Made by a program: the position numbers and the translations under genes. 12,725 nt of DNA from Verrucomicrobiota bacterium (GTDB lineage Bacteria > Verrucomicrobiota > Kiritimatiellia > UBA8416 > JAIOPI01). The stretch spans positions 1 to 12,725 of the forward strand of contig JAQCIA010000022.1 of NCBI GenBank assembly GCA_027620105.1, read 5' to 3'. The notes under the pieces were generated by a model, which was given only the letters and a program-made list of their open reading frames with translations, had not been told where the DNA came from and ran no database searches. Shown here in pieces: positions 1 to 7,300 of this stretch (the first letter of the stretch is position 1; each line of letters begins with the position of its first letter).

Positions 1-512
1 GACCGCAGCGGCGCCGACAACAACCCGCTGCGTGTCGTCGCCCCCACCAGCGTGAACCGCGGCAACTCGATCCGCACCGACCGCGCATTCGCCCCCTGGT
101 CGATCATGATATCGAGCATAAAGTCTTCCATCGCCGCATAAAGATACTCTTCCACCGTCTTCTGCATGCGGTGAATTTCGTCGATGAAGAGCACATCGCC
201 GCGCTCAAGGCTCGTCAACAATCCCGCGAGATCGCCGGCCTTATCGATCACCGGTCCGGACGTGACCTTGATGTTCACCCCCATGGATTCGGCGATGATG
301 TGCGCCAGCGTCGTTTTTCCTAGTCCCGGCGGACCAAACAGCAACACATGATCCAGCACGTCGCCGCGCTGCTTAGCCGCCGCCACGGCCAGTTCCAACC
401 GCTCGCGCACCTTCCCCTGCCCCACGAAGTCATGAAAGGACCCTGGCCGCAGGGTCAAATCCAGTTCGCCATTGGGGCGGTTCAGCGCGTCCGTTAACAA
501 GCGTTCGGTCAT
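1..512 (-). CDS. ruvB: Holliday junction branch-migration ATPase RuvB, N-terminal half (cut by left window edge)
   Basis: RuvB is the hexameric AAA+ motor that, with RuvA, drives branch migration of Holliday junctions in recombinational repair. Only the first 170 residues lie in the window; the family is usually about 340 residues. Visible are Walker A GPPGLGKT (residues 60-67), Walker B with DEIH (111-114) and the sensor-1 stretch GATTR (157-161). The beginning MTERLLTDAL followed by LRPGSFHDFVGQ matches the normal RuvB N-terminus. The ATG at 512-510 follows AAAGGG with about 7 nt spacing, a usable Shine-Dalgarno site. It is the last gene seen of yebC-ruvC-ruvA-ruvB and lies 109 bp after ruvA, a gap filled by a palindromic repeat. 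The identification is essentially certain; the C-terminal winged-helix domain cannot be checked here. Confidence 0.98.
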   Translation of the reverse strand, partial: MTERLLTDALNRPNGELDLTLRPGSFHDFVGQGKVRERLELAVAAAKQRGDVLDHVLLFGPPGLGKTTLAHIIAESMGVNIKVTSGPVIDKAGDLAGLLTSLERGDVLFIDEIHRMQKTVEEYLYAAMEDFMLDIMIDQGANARSVRIELPRFTLVGATTRSGLLSAPLR

Positions 513-540
513 CACAGCCCTTTCGCGCGAACCAAAACGT

Positions 541-610
541 AACCGCAGCTAAACGCGGATGAACGCGGATACAAATACCGATCAGCGTGCATCTGTGTCC
601 ATCTGCGGTT
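541..610. repeat. Palindromic intergenic repeat made of 10-bp units (ruvA-ruvB gap)
   Basis: The left arm begins AACCGCAG (541-548) and the right arm ends CTGCGGTT (603-610), an exact 8-bp terminal inverted repeat. Reverse-complementing the right arm and aligning 26 bp gives 20 matches. Each arm is itself a run of related decamers of the form RRMCRCRGAT, for example AAACGCGGAT then GAACGCGGAT at 551-570. About 8 bp separate the arms. It fills most of the 109-bp space between ruvA and ruvB and contains no credible ORF. From memory, similar GCAGATGAAC-type palindromes occur in intergenic regions of many environmental bacteria; I could not verify this. No second copy was found in the window. Confidence 0.75.
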
Positions 611-621
611 GTTCTTCCCCA

Positions 622-1206
622 TCACGTGCTCAGCGCCTTCTTGATCAAAACTTCCACCCCGGCGTCGGGCAGCATCTGCCGGGCCGCCACCACCAGCTTG
701 CGTGCCTCTTCCTGTTTGTATCCGAGAGAAACAAGGGCGGCAATGGCATCGCGCAAGGTCATATCGGTTTCCGCCGGACCGGCCAGCGCCTCCAGCGCTT
801 CGCCCGCGGAAAATTTGTCCTTCAATTCCACGATTACGACATCACTGGTCTTGCGCCCAACGCCGGACACCCCGCTCAGCCGCTTCGAATCGCCACCGAC
901 GATCGCCGCCTTGAGTTCGCGCACGGACAATCCGCTCAGGGCGCTCAGCGCCAGCTTGGGTCCGATGCCACTGACGGTCATGAGCAGCCCGAACATGCGC
1001 CGCTCCGTATCCGTCAGGAATCCGAACAGGACGTGCGCATCTTCGCGCACTTGGAGATAGGTGAGCACCCGGCAGCGCGCGCCCGATTCCGGCAATCGGT
1101 CATAGCTGCTCAGCGGGATGAAGACGTCGTAGCCCACGCCCTGCACGTCGAGCACCACCCGGGTGGGGTGCTTCTCAACCAGAACCCCGTCAAGAAATGC
1201 AATCAT
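622..1206 (-). CDS. ruvA: Holliday junction DNA-binding protein RuvA
   Basis: RuvA forms tetramers that bind the four-way junction and load RuvB rings for branch migration. The 194-residue length is normal. The N-terminal OB-fold begins MIAFLDG and covers about residues 1-63. Two helix-hairpin-helix motifs follow: VSGIGPKLAL (78-87) and VSGVGRKTSD (113-122), the second leading into the conserved IVELKDK. A linker at about 135-148 leads to the C-terminal RuvB-binding domain (about 150-194), with AIAALVSLGYKQEEA. The ATG at 1206 gives the canonical N-terminus, but no clear Shine-Dalgarno precedes it. The gene lies 94 bp after ruvC, a gap in which I see no convincing promoter. Confidence 0.97.
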   Translation of the reverse strand: MIAFLDGVLVEKHPTRVVLDVQGVGYDVFIPLSSYDRLPESGARCRVLTYLQVREDAHVLFGFLTDTERRMFGLLMTVSGIGPKLALSALSGLSVRELKAAIVGGDSKRLSGVSGVGRKTSDVVIVELKDKFSAGEALEALAGPAETDMTLRDAIAALVSLGYKQEEARKLVVAARQMLPDAGVEVLIKKALST

Positions 1207-1300
1207 GTCGGAGTCTCGCTGCTCGCCCGTGGCTTTTCAAGCGCACAGTCGCCGGGCGATGCCACGCCTGCCCGCGTGTTCTTGCCCAGCGCGGTCAATG

Positions 1301-1810
1301 TCAGATCGGCTCGGAATCCAAGGCCGCATGCCCCGTACGGGTGTGGAGATGGCAGATGGCGACCGCCAATGCGTCGGCGACATCCTCCTGCGGTTCGGAA
1401 TCAAGCCCCAGAAGTTGCACAACCATGCGCATCACCTGATCCTTCTCGGCGCCCCCGAACCCCACAAGCGCTTGCTTGGCACGGCGCGGTGCATACTCGA
1501 AAACCGGCACCCCGGCACAGGCACAAGCCGCCACCGCAACCCCGCGCACTTGCCCCAGGATATCCGCCGTTTTGGCGTTACGATGGAAAAACCCGCTTTC
1601 CAATGCGGCCGCCTTGGGCTCGGTTTCGGCAATCAGCGCGCGTATGCCTTCGAAAATCCCCCGCAGACAGTCTGAACGGCGCACGCCGGCGGGCATCCGC
1701 AAATTTTTCTGGGCGATTCCGATCATGCGCGAACCGCGCGCCTCTACCACGCCCAGCCCCGTCGATCGGAGAGACGCATCAATGCCGAGCACGCGGACGC
1801 CTGGTGTCAT
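1301..1810 (-). CDS. ruvC: Holliday junction endonuclease (resolvase) RuvC
   Basis: RuvC is the dimeric, Mg2+-dependent, RNase H-fold nuclease that cuts Holliday junctions symmetrically. The 169-residue length fits. All four catalytic acidic residues are visible: D11 in LGIDASLRSTG, E71 in ALESGFF, and D143 and D146 in EDVADALAVAICH near the C-terminus. The first strand motif GIDxSLxxTG is canonical. The ATG at 1810 is preceded by GAAGGGGA, a plausible ribosome binding site. It lies between yebC (84 bp upstream) and ruvA (94 bp downstream), the usual gene order. The gap to yebC holds a run of nine C on the plus strand (1877-1885) and a small hairpin (GTGCA-TCG-TGCAC, 1830-1842). Nothing in the protein looks degraded. 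Confidence 0.97.
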   Translation of the reverse strand: MTPGVRVLGIDASLRSTGLGVVEARGSRMIGIAQKNLRMPAGVRRSDCLRGIFEGIRALIAETEPKAAALESGFFHRNAKTADILGQVRGVAVAACACAGVPVFEYAPRRAKQALVGFGGAEKDQVMRMVVQLLGLDSEPQEDVADALAVAICHLHTRTGHAALDSEPI

Positions 1811-1894
1811 GCGTCCCCTTCGCCCGAAGGTGCATCGTGCACGCGAAAGGTCGAACGTTGAACGCTCTCGGCCATGCCCCCCCCCAGCCCCACG

Positions 1895-2650
1895 CTACCC
1901 CTTGGCCGCAATCGCTTGGAGCACCTCATCGGTCATGTCCATGTTCGTGTACACGTTCTGGACATCGTCGCTGTCTTCAAGGTCGCTCACAAACTTCAGA
2001 ATGGATCCGGCAACACCCGCATCCGAAACCTGCATGGGCGCCATGGGCAGCATGGTCACTTCCGCGCTGAGTGTCGGAATCTTTGCCTTCTCGAGCGCAT
2101 CCGTAACATCCGTGAAGAGCGCCGGTGCGACCAGAATTTCGTACTGCGTGCCGTCGCCGCTCATGTCGTCGGCGCCAGCCTCCACCACGATCCCCATCAG
2201 CTTGTCCTCATCGACAATCGTCGCGTCGACAAAGATCTGCCCCTTGCGCTCAAATCCGCGCAGGCAGGCTCCTTGCGTGGCGATGCTCGCGTTGTGCCGT
2301 GTGAAGGTGTGCCGAATCTCGGCCGTCGCGCGGTTGCGATTGTCCGTCAACACCTGAATGATCACGGCAACGCCACCGACATAACCTTCGTACACAATGT
2401 CTTCGTAGCTCGCGCCCTCCAACTCCCCCGCGCCCTTTTTGACAGCGCGTTCGATGTTGTCGGAAGGCATGTTGTAGCTCTTGGCCTTCTGGATCAGGGT
2501 CCGCAGGGCCACATTCGTCACCGGATCACTGCCGCCACTCTTGGCAACCAGCATCAACTCCTTGCTGAGCTTGCTGAAAATCTTGCCGCGCTTGGCATCC
2601 GCCGCATTCTTTTTATGCTGAATCGTCTTCCATTTACTATGCCCACTCAT
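1895..2650 (-). CDS. yebC: YebC/PmpR/TACO1-family protein
   Basis: This is a 251-residue member of the YebC family. Members were first annotated as transcriptional regulators; mitochondrial TACO1 and bacterial YebC are now tied to translation of difficult, including proline-rich, sequences. The start MSGHSKWKTIQHKKNAADAKRGK is the family signature, followed by NMPSDNIERAVKKG (about 60-73), a YEGYVGGVAV segment, and near the end LEDSDDVQNVYTN. Many members have YEGYGPGGVA where this one is two residues shorter. The frame stays open upstream to 2704, but the conserved start is the ATG at 2650, with GGGAGAG just upstream. It is the first gene of the yebC-ruvCAB cluster, a common arrangement. A candidate promoter lies at 2689-2717. 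Confidence 0.96.
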   Translation of the reverse strand: MSGHSKWKTIQHKKNAADAKRGKIFSKLSKELMLVAKSGGSDPVTNVALRTLIQKAKSYNMPSDNIERAVKKGAGELEGASYEDIVYEGYVGGVAVIIQVLTDNRNRATAEIRHTFTRHNASIATQGACLRGFERKGQIFVDATIVDEDKLMGIVVEAGADDMSGDGTQYEILVAPALFTDVTDALEKAKIPTLSAEVTMLPMAPMQVSDAGVAGSILKFVSDLEDSDDVQNVYTNMDMTDEVLQAIAAKG

Positions 2651-2688
2651 ACCCGTCTCTCCCTCGCCAAGCTTCGGTTGAAAACGAC

Positions 2689-2717
2689 ATCTTAGCCGGG
2701 GCATGCCCGGTCGTCAT
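2689..2717 (-). promoter_or_regulatory. Candidate sigma-70 promoter for yebC-ruvCAB
   Basis: On the minus strand, ATGACG (2717-2712, 4/6 to TTGACA) is followed after exactly 17 bp by TAAGAT (2694-2689, 4/6 to TATAAT). A start near 2682 would leave about 30 nt to the yebC ATG, containing its ribosome binding site. The spacer holds a self-complementary CCGGG-GCATG-CCCGG (2696-2710), so it could double as an operator. The match is moderate and such pairs arise by chance. Position at the head of an operon is the main support. Confidence 0.35.
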
Positions 2718-2759
2718 CAGGAAAGCACGGGGAGGAACGTGGCCTCGGCAAGGCGCCAG

Positions 2760-2806
2760 GCCAGGGGCTAAGGCCTCACCGGGTAGCGCGTTGATAGCCC
2801 CTTGGC
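2760..2806. other. Strong bulged hairpin in the DUF3108-yebC gap
   Basis: GCCAGGGGCTA (2760-2770) pairs with TAGCCCCTTGGC (2795-2806) as 11 base pairs with one bulged T at 2803, around a 24-nt loop. A shorter competing stem GGCCT/AGGCC (2741-2745 with 2758-2762) shares three bases with it, so the two cannot fully coexist. It could end or process the transcript of the upstream operon, but no U-tract follows on either strand, so it is not a standard intrinsic terminator. Confidence 0.4.
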
Positions 2807-2834
2807 TTATCTCCGGCATGGTAGGGCCGGCTTT

Positions 2835-2851
2835 CGCTGAAAAAGTCAGCG
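2835..2851. other. Small hairpin 24 bp after the DUF3108 stop
   Basis: CGCTGA (2835-2840) and TCAGCG (2846-2851) form a perfect 6-bp stem with a 5-nt A-rich loop. On the minus strand it is the first structure downstream of the DUF3108 gene. The bases after it on that strand are AAAG, not a U-tract, so a terminator role is only possible. Apart from this, the 2760-2806 hairpin and the candidate promoter, the gap 2651-2875 shows nothing I can name. Confidence 0.25.
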
Positions 2852-2875
2852 GTAACGCAAAAATCGGACGTCGCC

Positions 2876-3883
2876 CTAATCGTCGAGCACGTTCACGTCT
2901 TCATCGCTGGGCGAGCGCTGCACCCATTGGTCATCGCCCGGACCATTCACATCCACCAGGACCACCCGCACATTCGCCACCGGCACAACCGCCTTGACCT
3001 GCGTGCACAAGGACCGCGCATCCCGCGACACCCACACGGTCATTTTTCCCTTGCGCACGAACAGCCCCTCGAACTTGGCCTGCGGTTCAAGGCGCAGACT
3101 CGGCACGCGGCCATAACTCTTCAGCTTCACGGATTCCACCGACATCGCCTTGAGATACAAATCGTAGGTCTTATCGTCTGCCATTACGCGATAGTGCGAT
3201 TGCACGCCTTCAGGAAACGTCTGCGAGCGCATGTAGTACATGAAGGTCACCAAATCCCGCGTATCCGGATCGATGTCAAAAATCTTCTCTTTGCCCGTGA
3301 GCAGCGATTTCCAGTGCGCCTTTAGCGCCTTGTGATCAAACGTCGTCCGTTCGTGATACCGTTTGCGCCCCTCCCGCAGATTCTTTTCAAAGCGCACCGG
3401 CAGAAACGTCGTCGGCTCAATCACCGCTTCAATGGTGTCATTAACGGGATACAGTGTGGCGATCGCGCGATTGCTGCGCGTGCGATAGCGGATTGCGAGC
3501 AGCGTGCGGCCATCTTCCTGAATCCATTCCGTCGTGATGCGGGTCTGGCCAACGGGAATCACGCCCCAATAGATGTTGTAGACCAATTCCTCGCCGACCG
3601 GAAACCACAGGGTGGGCGGGGGTGGAGCGTCCGCAGATGCCACGGTGTTCGTGGCTGCATCTTCCGCAACTTCCAGTGCTGCGTCCGGCGACGCGTTCGT
3701 TGACACGACCGGGATGTGAACATCGTTCGTGGCATCAGCGGAAATCGCATCCGCCGTTGTTTCGGCCTCAGGTTCAGCGGCGTCGCCCCCCATGCTTGGG
3801 CGGTCCGCACACACCCTCAGCGACATGGACAGGCAGCCCCCTGCCACCAGCAGCGTCCAGCCGCGTAAGCTGAATGGGACCAT
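2876..3883 (-). CDS. Secreted DUF3108 domain protein
   Basis: A 335-residue exported protein of unknown function. The N-terminus MVPFSLRGWTLLVAGGC is a signal sequence. Cleavage after A26 (VCA|D) by signal peptidase I is plausible; C17 in VAGGC gives a poor lipobox, so a lipoprotein is the alternative. Residues about 30-90 are a low-complexity Ala/Asp/Thr/Glu linker ending in PPPP. The DUF3108 domain follows from about residue 92 (LWFPVGEELVYNIYWGVIPVG), with the typical early glycine-rich beta strands, a middle DLVTFMYYMRSQ segment and C-terminal beta strands. I chose the ATG at 3883, since it starts the signal peptide and lies 8 bp after the pgl stop with AGGGGTT upstream; the open frame to 4018 overlaps pgl. 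Its place as last gene of dsbD-zwf-pgl implies co-transcription, not a known function. Confidence 0.85.
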   Translation of the reverse strand: MVPFSLRGWTLLVAGGCLSMSLRVCADRPSMGGDAAEPEAETTADAISADATNDVHIPVVSTNASPDAALEVAEDAATNTVASADAPPPPTLWFPVGEELVYNIYWGVIPVGQTRITTEWIQEDGRTLLAIRYRTRSNRAIATLYPVNDTIEAVIEPTTFLPVRFEKNLREGRKRYHERTTFDHKALKAHWKSLLTGKEKIFDIDPDTRDLVTFMYYMRSQTFPEGVQSHYRVMADDKTYDLYLKAMSVESVKLKSYGRVPSLRLEPQAKFEGLFVRKGKMTVWVSRDARSLCTQVKAVVPVANVRVVLVDVNGPGDDQWVQRSPSDEDVNVLDD

Positions 3884-3891
3884 GCGAACCC

Positions 3892-4566
3892 CTAACCCTT
3901 GACCGAAAACCAGCACTCCGCATTGGCATAGTCGCGCACCACACGGCCAGCCAGCACCGACTCCGGCTGGCGGCGCAACTTCCGCAGGATATCCGCCTTT
4001 TCTTTTCCCTCCACCCAAAAAACGAGGCGCTGCACCCGCCGCAGGAGATCCGGCGACACCGAAATACGGTGCGGCGGCGTCGACCGTTTCACCGCCACGG
4101 CAAGGCGGCCCGCGCCACTCTGCACGTCACTGTCCGTGAACAGCGAGGCCAAATGCCCATCGGCCCCCAGTCCAAGAATGCCGAGGGCGATGCGCCCGGT
4201 CAGCAGAAAATCTTCGAGCGTGCGGGCGTACCGATCAGCCGCGTCATCAAGGTCGCAGGTGGTGTCCACGCGCAGTAAACGTGTGTCCGGCAGCTTCAAC
4301 GCCGCACCCAGGGGCGCGATATGCGCATAATTCAGTTCGCGCGAGCCTGGGGCCACATGCCGCTCATCGCTGACCAGCAGATGCAGCGTCTTGCCGGCGT
4401 GAAGCGGGCGCTCCGCCAGGCGCTGATAGACCGTCAACGGCGTCTTGCCACCGGTGAGCATCACGCCATTGGGGCCCGCAGTTTCCTCTGCGAACGCCGT
4501 TTCCAACAACTCCACCGCATGCTGCTCCAATGCATGTCGGCTGGGAAATTCGCGAAATGTCAACAT
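3892..4566 (-). CDS. pgl: 6-phosphogluconolactonase (DevB/Pgl type)
   Basis: Pgl hydrolyses 6-phosphogluconolactone made by Zwf, the second step of the oxidative pentose phosphate pathway, in the cytoplasm. The 224-residue length is typical. Visible motifs are GGKTPLTVYQRLA (39-51, usually SGGSTP), SDERHVAPGSRELNY (66-80, the usual DER...SNY) and LGLGADGHLASLF (131-143). Late conserved residues include VEGKEKADIL (185-194). The ATG at 4566 starts MLTFREF; AGGGAG lies about 10 nt upstream. An in-frame TTG at 4572 would add two residues and is the alternative start, with short spacing. It follows zwf by 7 bp, so the two are surely co-translated, and precedes the DUF3108 gene by 8 bp. Confidence 0.95.
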   Translation of the reverse strand: MLTFREFPSRHALEQHAVELLETAFAEETAGPNGVMLTGGKTPLTVYQRLAERPLHAGKTLHLLVSDERHVAPGSRELNYAHIAPLGAALKLPDTRLLRVDTTCDLDDAADRYARTLEDFLLTGRIALGILGLGADGHLASLFTDSDVQSGAGRLAVAVKRSTPPHRISVSPDLLRRVQRLVFWVEGKEKADILRKLRRQPESVLAGRVVRDYANAECWFSVKG

Positions 4567-4573
4567 ACCCAAC

Positions 4574-6046
4574 TCACTCCCTGTGCCAGGCGGCGCCGTG
4601 GCGTGCCGCGAGCTGATCCGCCCCCGCCGGCCCGGCGGTACCGAACTCGTATGCTTCCGGAATCACAGACTGCGCATCAATCGTCTCCAGCACCGGTGTG
4701 AAGATATCCCAGGCGGACGCCAGTTCATCCTCCCGGATGAAGAGGCTCTTTTCACCGCGCAGGATGTCCAGAAGCAAATCCTCGTAGGCCTCCGGGATCA
4801 GTTGCGTGAAGGCGGTCTTGTACTGCAGATTCAGTTCACGCAGCTCCAGGTCCATTCCCAGTCCGGGCACCTTGCTCCAGATGCGGAAGGTGATCGCCTC
4901 ATCCGGCTGAATGCGGATCACCAGCTCGTTCGGCGTGCCGTCCGACGCGGGAAAGACACCGCCCGGCGCGGGCCGGAACTGAATACGGATTTCGGAACTG
5001 CGGCCATCCAACCCCTTCCCGGCACGCAGCAGAAAGGGCACGCCTTCCCAGCGCCCGTTGACCACGCGCAAGGCTGCGGCCGCGTAGGTGGCGGTGCGCG
5101 AACCCGGAAGCACCGATGGATCGTCTCGGTACCCCGGAATGTGCACCCCACCCCGATACGTGGCCGCATACTGCCCGACAACCACATCGTCAAGTGTCGG
5201 CGGCGGAACACATTGCAAGGCGTTGACCTTGGCATTGCGGATGTGCGTGGCATTCAGACGCGAAGGCGGCTCCATGGCCACGAGCGAAAGTATCTGGAGC
5301 AAATGATTCTGCATCACATCGCGGATGATGCCGGCACCGTCGAAATAGCCGCCACGCCCTTCGATGCTGACGTTCTCTTTCCAGGTGATCTGCACACTCT
5401 TGATGTAGTGTCGGTTCCAGATGGGCTCGAAGATCAAGTTCGCGAAACGCAGTACGAGCAGATTCTGGATCACTTCCTTCCCGAGGTAGTGATCGATGCG
5501 ATAGATCTGCTCCTCCTTGAACACCGTTCCCATTTCATGCGTGAGCAGGTCTGAGGATGCGCGATCATGTCCAAACGGCTTTTCAATCACCACCCGCGTC
5601 CAGGCGCCCTCCCCGGATGGATTGGCGAAACCCGCCTCGCCCAGGGCGCGCGTGACCGGCAGAAACACATGGGGGGGCACGGCCAGATAGAACACCCGAT
5701 TTTCCGGTGTTCCATCCGGCGCGGCCTTCAGCAACGGGGCCAATGCTTTCAGGTCCGCGGTGGCGTCGTACTGCCCGGACACATACGTGCAGCGCGCGAG
5801 AAACTCCTGCATGCGCGCTTCGCAGCTCGCCGCTTCGGGCATGTACCGGCAGGTCAGATTCTCCGCCGTGATCGCCCGGAACTCGGCATCGCTGAGCGGT
5901 GTGCGCGCGAAACCCACCACGCGAAAATGTTTCGGCAGGAACCCCTGGCTGTACAACGCAAACAGCGCAGGCAGAATCTTCGTGCGCGCGAGGTGACCGG
6001 AAGCACCAAGGAGCACGATACTGAGGTGATCACCCGGTTCGCTCAT
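4574..6046 (-). CDS. zwf: Glucose-6-phosphate 1-dehydrogenase
   Basis: Zwf oxidises glucose-6-phosphate to 6-phosphogluconolactone and produces NAD(P)H. The 490-residue length is standard. The N-terminal Rossmann loop reads LGASGHLART (13-22), where most members have GASGDLA; H18 replaces the usual aspartate. EKPFG (155-159) and the active-site signature RIDHYLGKE (183-191) are intact, followed by FANLIFEPIWNRHYIKSVQI, YFDGAGIIRDVMQNHLLQ (234-251) and RAGKGL (341-346). The C-terminus carries the Y..G..GP element (YEFGTAGPAGADQL). Its ATG overlaps the TGA of the upstream dsbD-like gene in an ATGA, so it depends on translational coupling; the local Shine-Dalgarno is weak. Cofactor preference cannot be read reliably from the sequence. 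Confidence 0.97.
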   Translation of the reverse strand: MSEPGDHLSIVLLGASGHLARTKILPALFALYSQGFLPKHFRVVGFARTPLSDAEFRAITAENLTCRYMPEAASCEARMQEFLARCTYVSGQYDATADLKALAPLLKAAPDGTPENRVFYLAVPPHVFLPVTRALGEAGFANPSGEGAWTRVVIEKPFGHDRASSDLLTHEMGTVFKEEQIYRIDHYLGKEVIQNLLVLRFANLIFEPIWNRHYIKSVQITWKENVSIEGRGGYFDGAGIIRDVMQNHLLQILSLVAMEPPSRLNATHIRNAKVNALQCVPPPTLDDVVVGQYAATYRGGVHIPGYRDDPSVLPGSRTATYAAAALRVVNGRWEGVPFLLRAGKGLDGRSSEIRIQFRPAPGGVFPASDGTPNELVIRIQPDEAITFRIWSKVPGLGMDLELRELNLQYKTAFTQLIPEAYEDLLLDILRGEKSLFIREDELASAWDIFTPVLETIDAQSVIPEAYEFGTAGPAGADQLAARHGAAWHRE

Positions 6047-7269
6047 GGCGCCTGGTCACCGGAAAGCAACACCATATAGGTCGGTAGCCCTAACACACCA
6101 TACCGACTCTGCACCTCCGCCGTCGCGGGATCCGCGGGATCCTCGGCCTGATACTTCACTTTCACGAATGCGCCCAACCGTGCCTGCACGGCTGGGTCAG
6201 CGAAGGTGGTCCGATCCATGTGCAGACAACTCTTGCACCAAGTCGCCCAGAAATCAATGAACACCGGGCGCCCGTCCTTCTGCGCCACGGCGATCCCCTC
6301 GTCGATGGAAGTCAGCCAGACACCCCCATGCACCGCCTCACCATCAACCGCTGTCTGTTCCGCAACCGGCGCCTTGTGCTGCTCGCGCCACAGCGACGCA
6401 CCCAGCCAGCCGTAATACAACGCCGCCAGCAGGATCACCACGCCCATGCCGCGTTTGACCGTCTCCATCCAGCGCCCCGGCTTTGGCAGGCACGCAATCC
6501 CCGCCCCGGCCAGCGGCCAGGGCAAGGCCATGCCCACGCCCAGCAGGAAGGGCAACAGCAGGCCGGCGCTCTGCCCGCGCGCATAGAGGTCCGTCGCCAG
6601 CACCACCACGGCGATGACCGCCGGCGCCACGCAGGCCCCCGCCAGCAAGGCCGCGACGCCTCCCATGAACAAGGCCGTGAGAATCGTTCCACGCCCGGTA
6701 CCGCCCGTGCCCACCCGCGCTTGAAAACGTGAGAAATCGATGGCGAACACATCAAACATGCCCAACGCAAGAACCAGAAAAACCGCTGCGATGACCATGT
6801 TGAATAGAGGCTGCGCATTGAGCGTGCCGAAGCGGGCGCCGGTGAGGACCGCCGCCACGCCCAGCGCGCCATAGACCGCAGCGATACCCACGCCATAGGC
6901 TGAGCCCAACAGCAACCCCCGCCCCCGCGAGCCCGCCGCCGAGCCCGCGCCAATGATCGCCAGGTTCACAGGGATCATGGGCAGGACGCAGGGCGTGAGA
7001 TTGAGCAGTAGTCCGCCCAGCAAAATCAGCAACGCAGCCGCCCAGATGCCACGCGTTTCGAATGCCTCCCGGATCGGGTCGCGTTCCGCCGCCCCTTGCT
7101 CCGCTTCATCCAGAAATGCGATGAAGGATTCGGCATCATAATAGCCGGTCACGGTGCCACCCACGTGATACGTCGCTTGTGGCTCCGCCCCCGCATAACC
7201 CTTGCCCGCCCACAGGGCCACAGAGAGGCACACCACAATCATTCCGGCGTTGAGGAAAATTCGTTGCAT
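6043..7269 (-). CDS. dsbD: DsbD-like thiol:disulfide reductase (CcdA-type membrane domain plus thioredoxin domain)
   Basis: DsbD-family proteins carry electrons from cytoplasmic thioredoxin across the inner membrane to periplasmic thiol proteins or cytochrome c maturation. This one is 408 residues; E. coli DsbD is about 565. A signal sequence (MQRIF..., cleavage near A26, GYA|GA) is followed by only about 45 residues where the alpha domain would be. The membrane domain (about 75-295) holds the redox pair C94 in NLTPCVLPMIP and C213 in AGACVAPAV. The C-terminal thioredoxin domain (about 312-408) has WCKSC (C345, C348) and the cis-proline in GLPTY (P396), but ends 12 residues later. The usual last strand and helix are missing. 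The ATG at 7269 has no clear Shine-Dalgarno. It heads the operon with zwf and pgl. Confidence 0.88.
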   Translation of the reverse strand: MQRIFLNAGMIVVCLSVALWAGKGYAGAEPQATYHVGGTVTGYYDAESFIAFLDEAEQGAAERDPIREAFETRGIWAAALLILLGGLLLNLTPCVLPMIPVNLAIIGAGSAAGSRGRGLLLGSAYGVGIAAVYGALGVAAVLTGARFGTLNAQPLFNMVIAAVFLVLALGMFDVFAIDFSRFQARVGTGGTGRGTILTALFMGGVAALLAGACVAPAVIAVVVLATDLYARGQSAGLLLPFLLGVGMALPWPLAGAGIACLPKPGRWMETVKRGMGVVILLAALYYGWLGASLWREQHKAPVAEQTAVDGEAVHGGVWLTSIDEGIAVAQKDGRPVFIDFWATWCKSCLHMDRTTFADPAVQARLGAFVKVKYQAEDPADPATAEVQSRYGVLGLPTYMVLLSGDQAP

Positions 7270-7300
7270 TTATAGAACCGCGAAAATTGAAACTGGATGG

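Noticed and set aside
1207..1300. Promoter for ruvA in the ruvC-ruvA gap
   Set aside because: A TTGAAA is present on the minus strand, but the hexamer 17 bp downstream (GAGACT) is a poor -10 element.
559..2070. Plus-strand open frame of 503 codons
   Set aside because: It is antisense to ruvA and ruvC, and its translation is Arg/Pro/His/Ala-rich without any recognisable motif. In GC-rich DNA the strand opposite a real gene often stays open.
4445..5554. Plus-strand open frame of 369 codons
   Set aside because: It is antisense to zwf and the start of pgl; its composition is that of a shadow frame.
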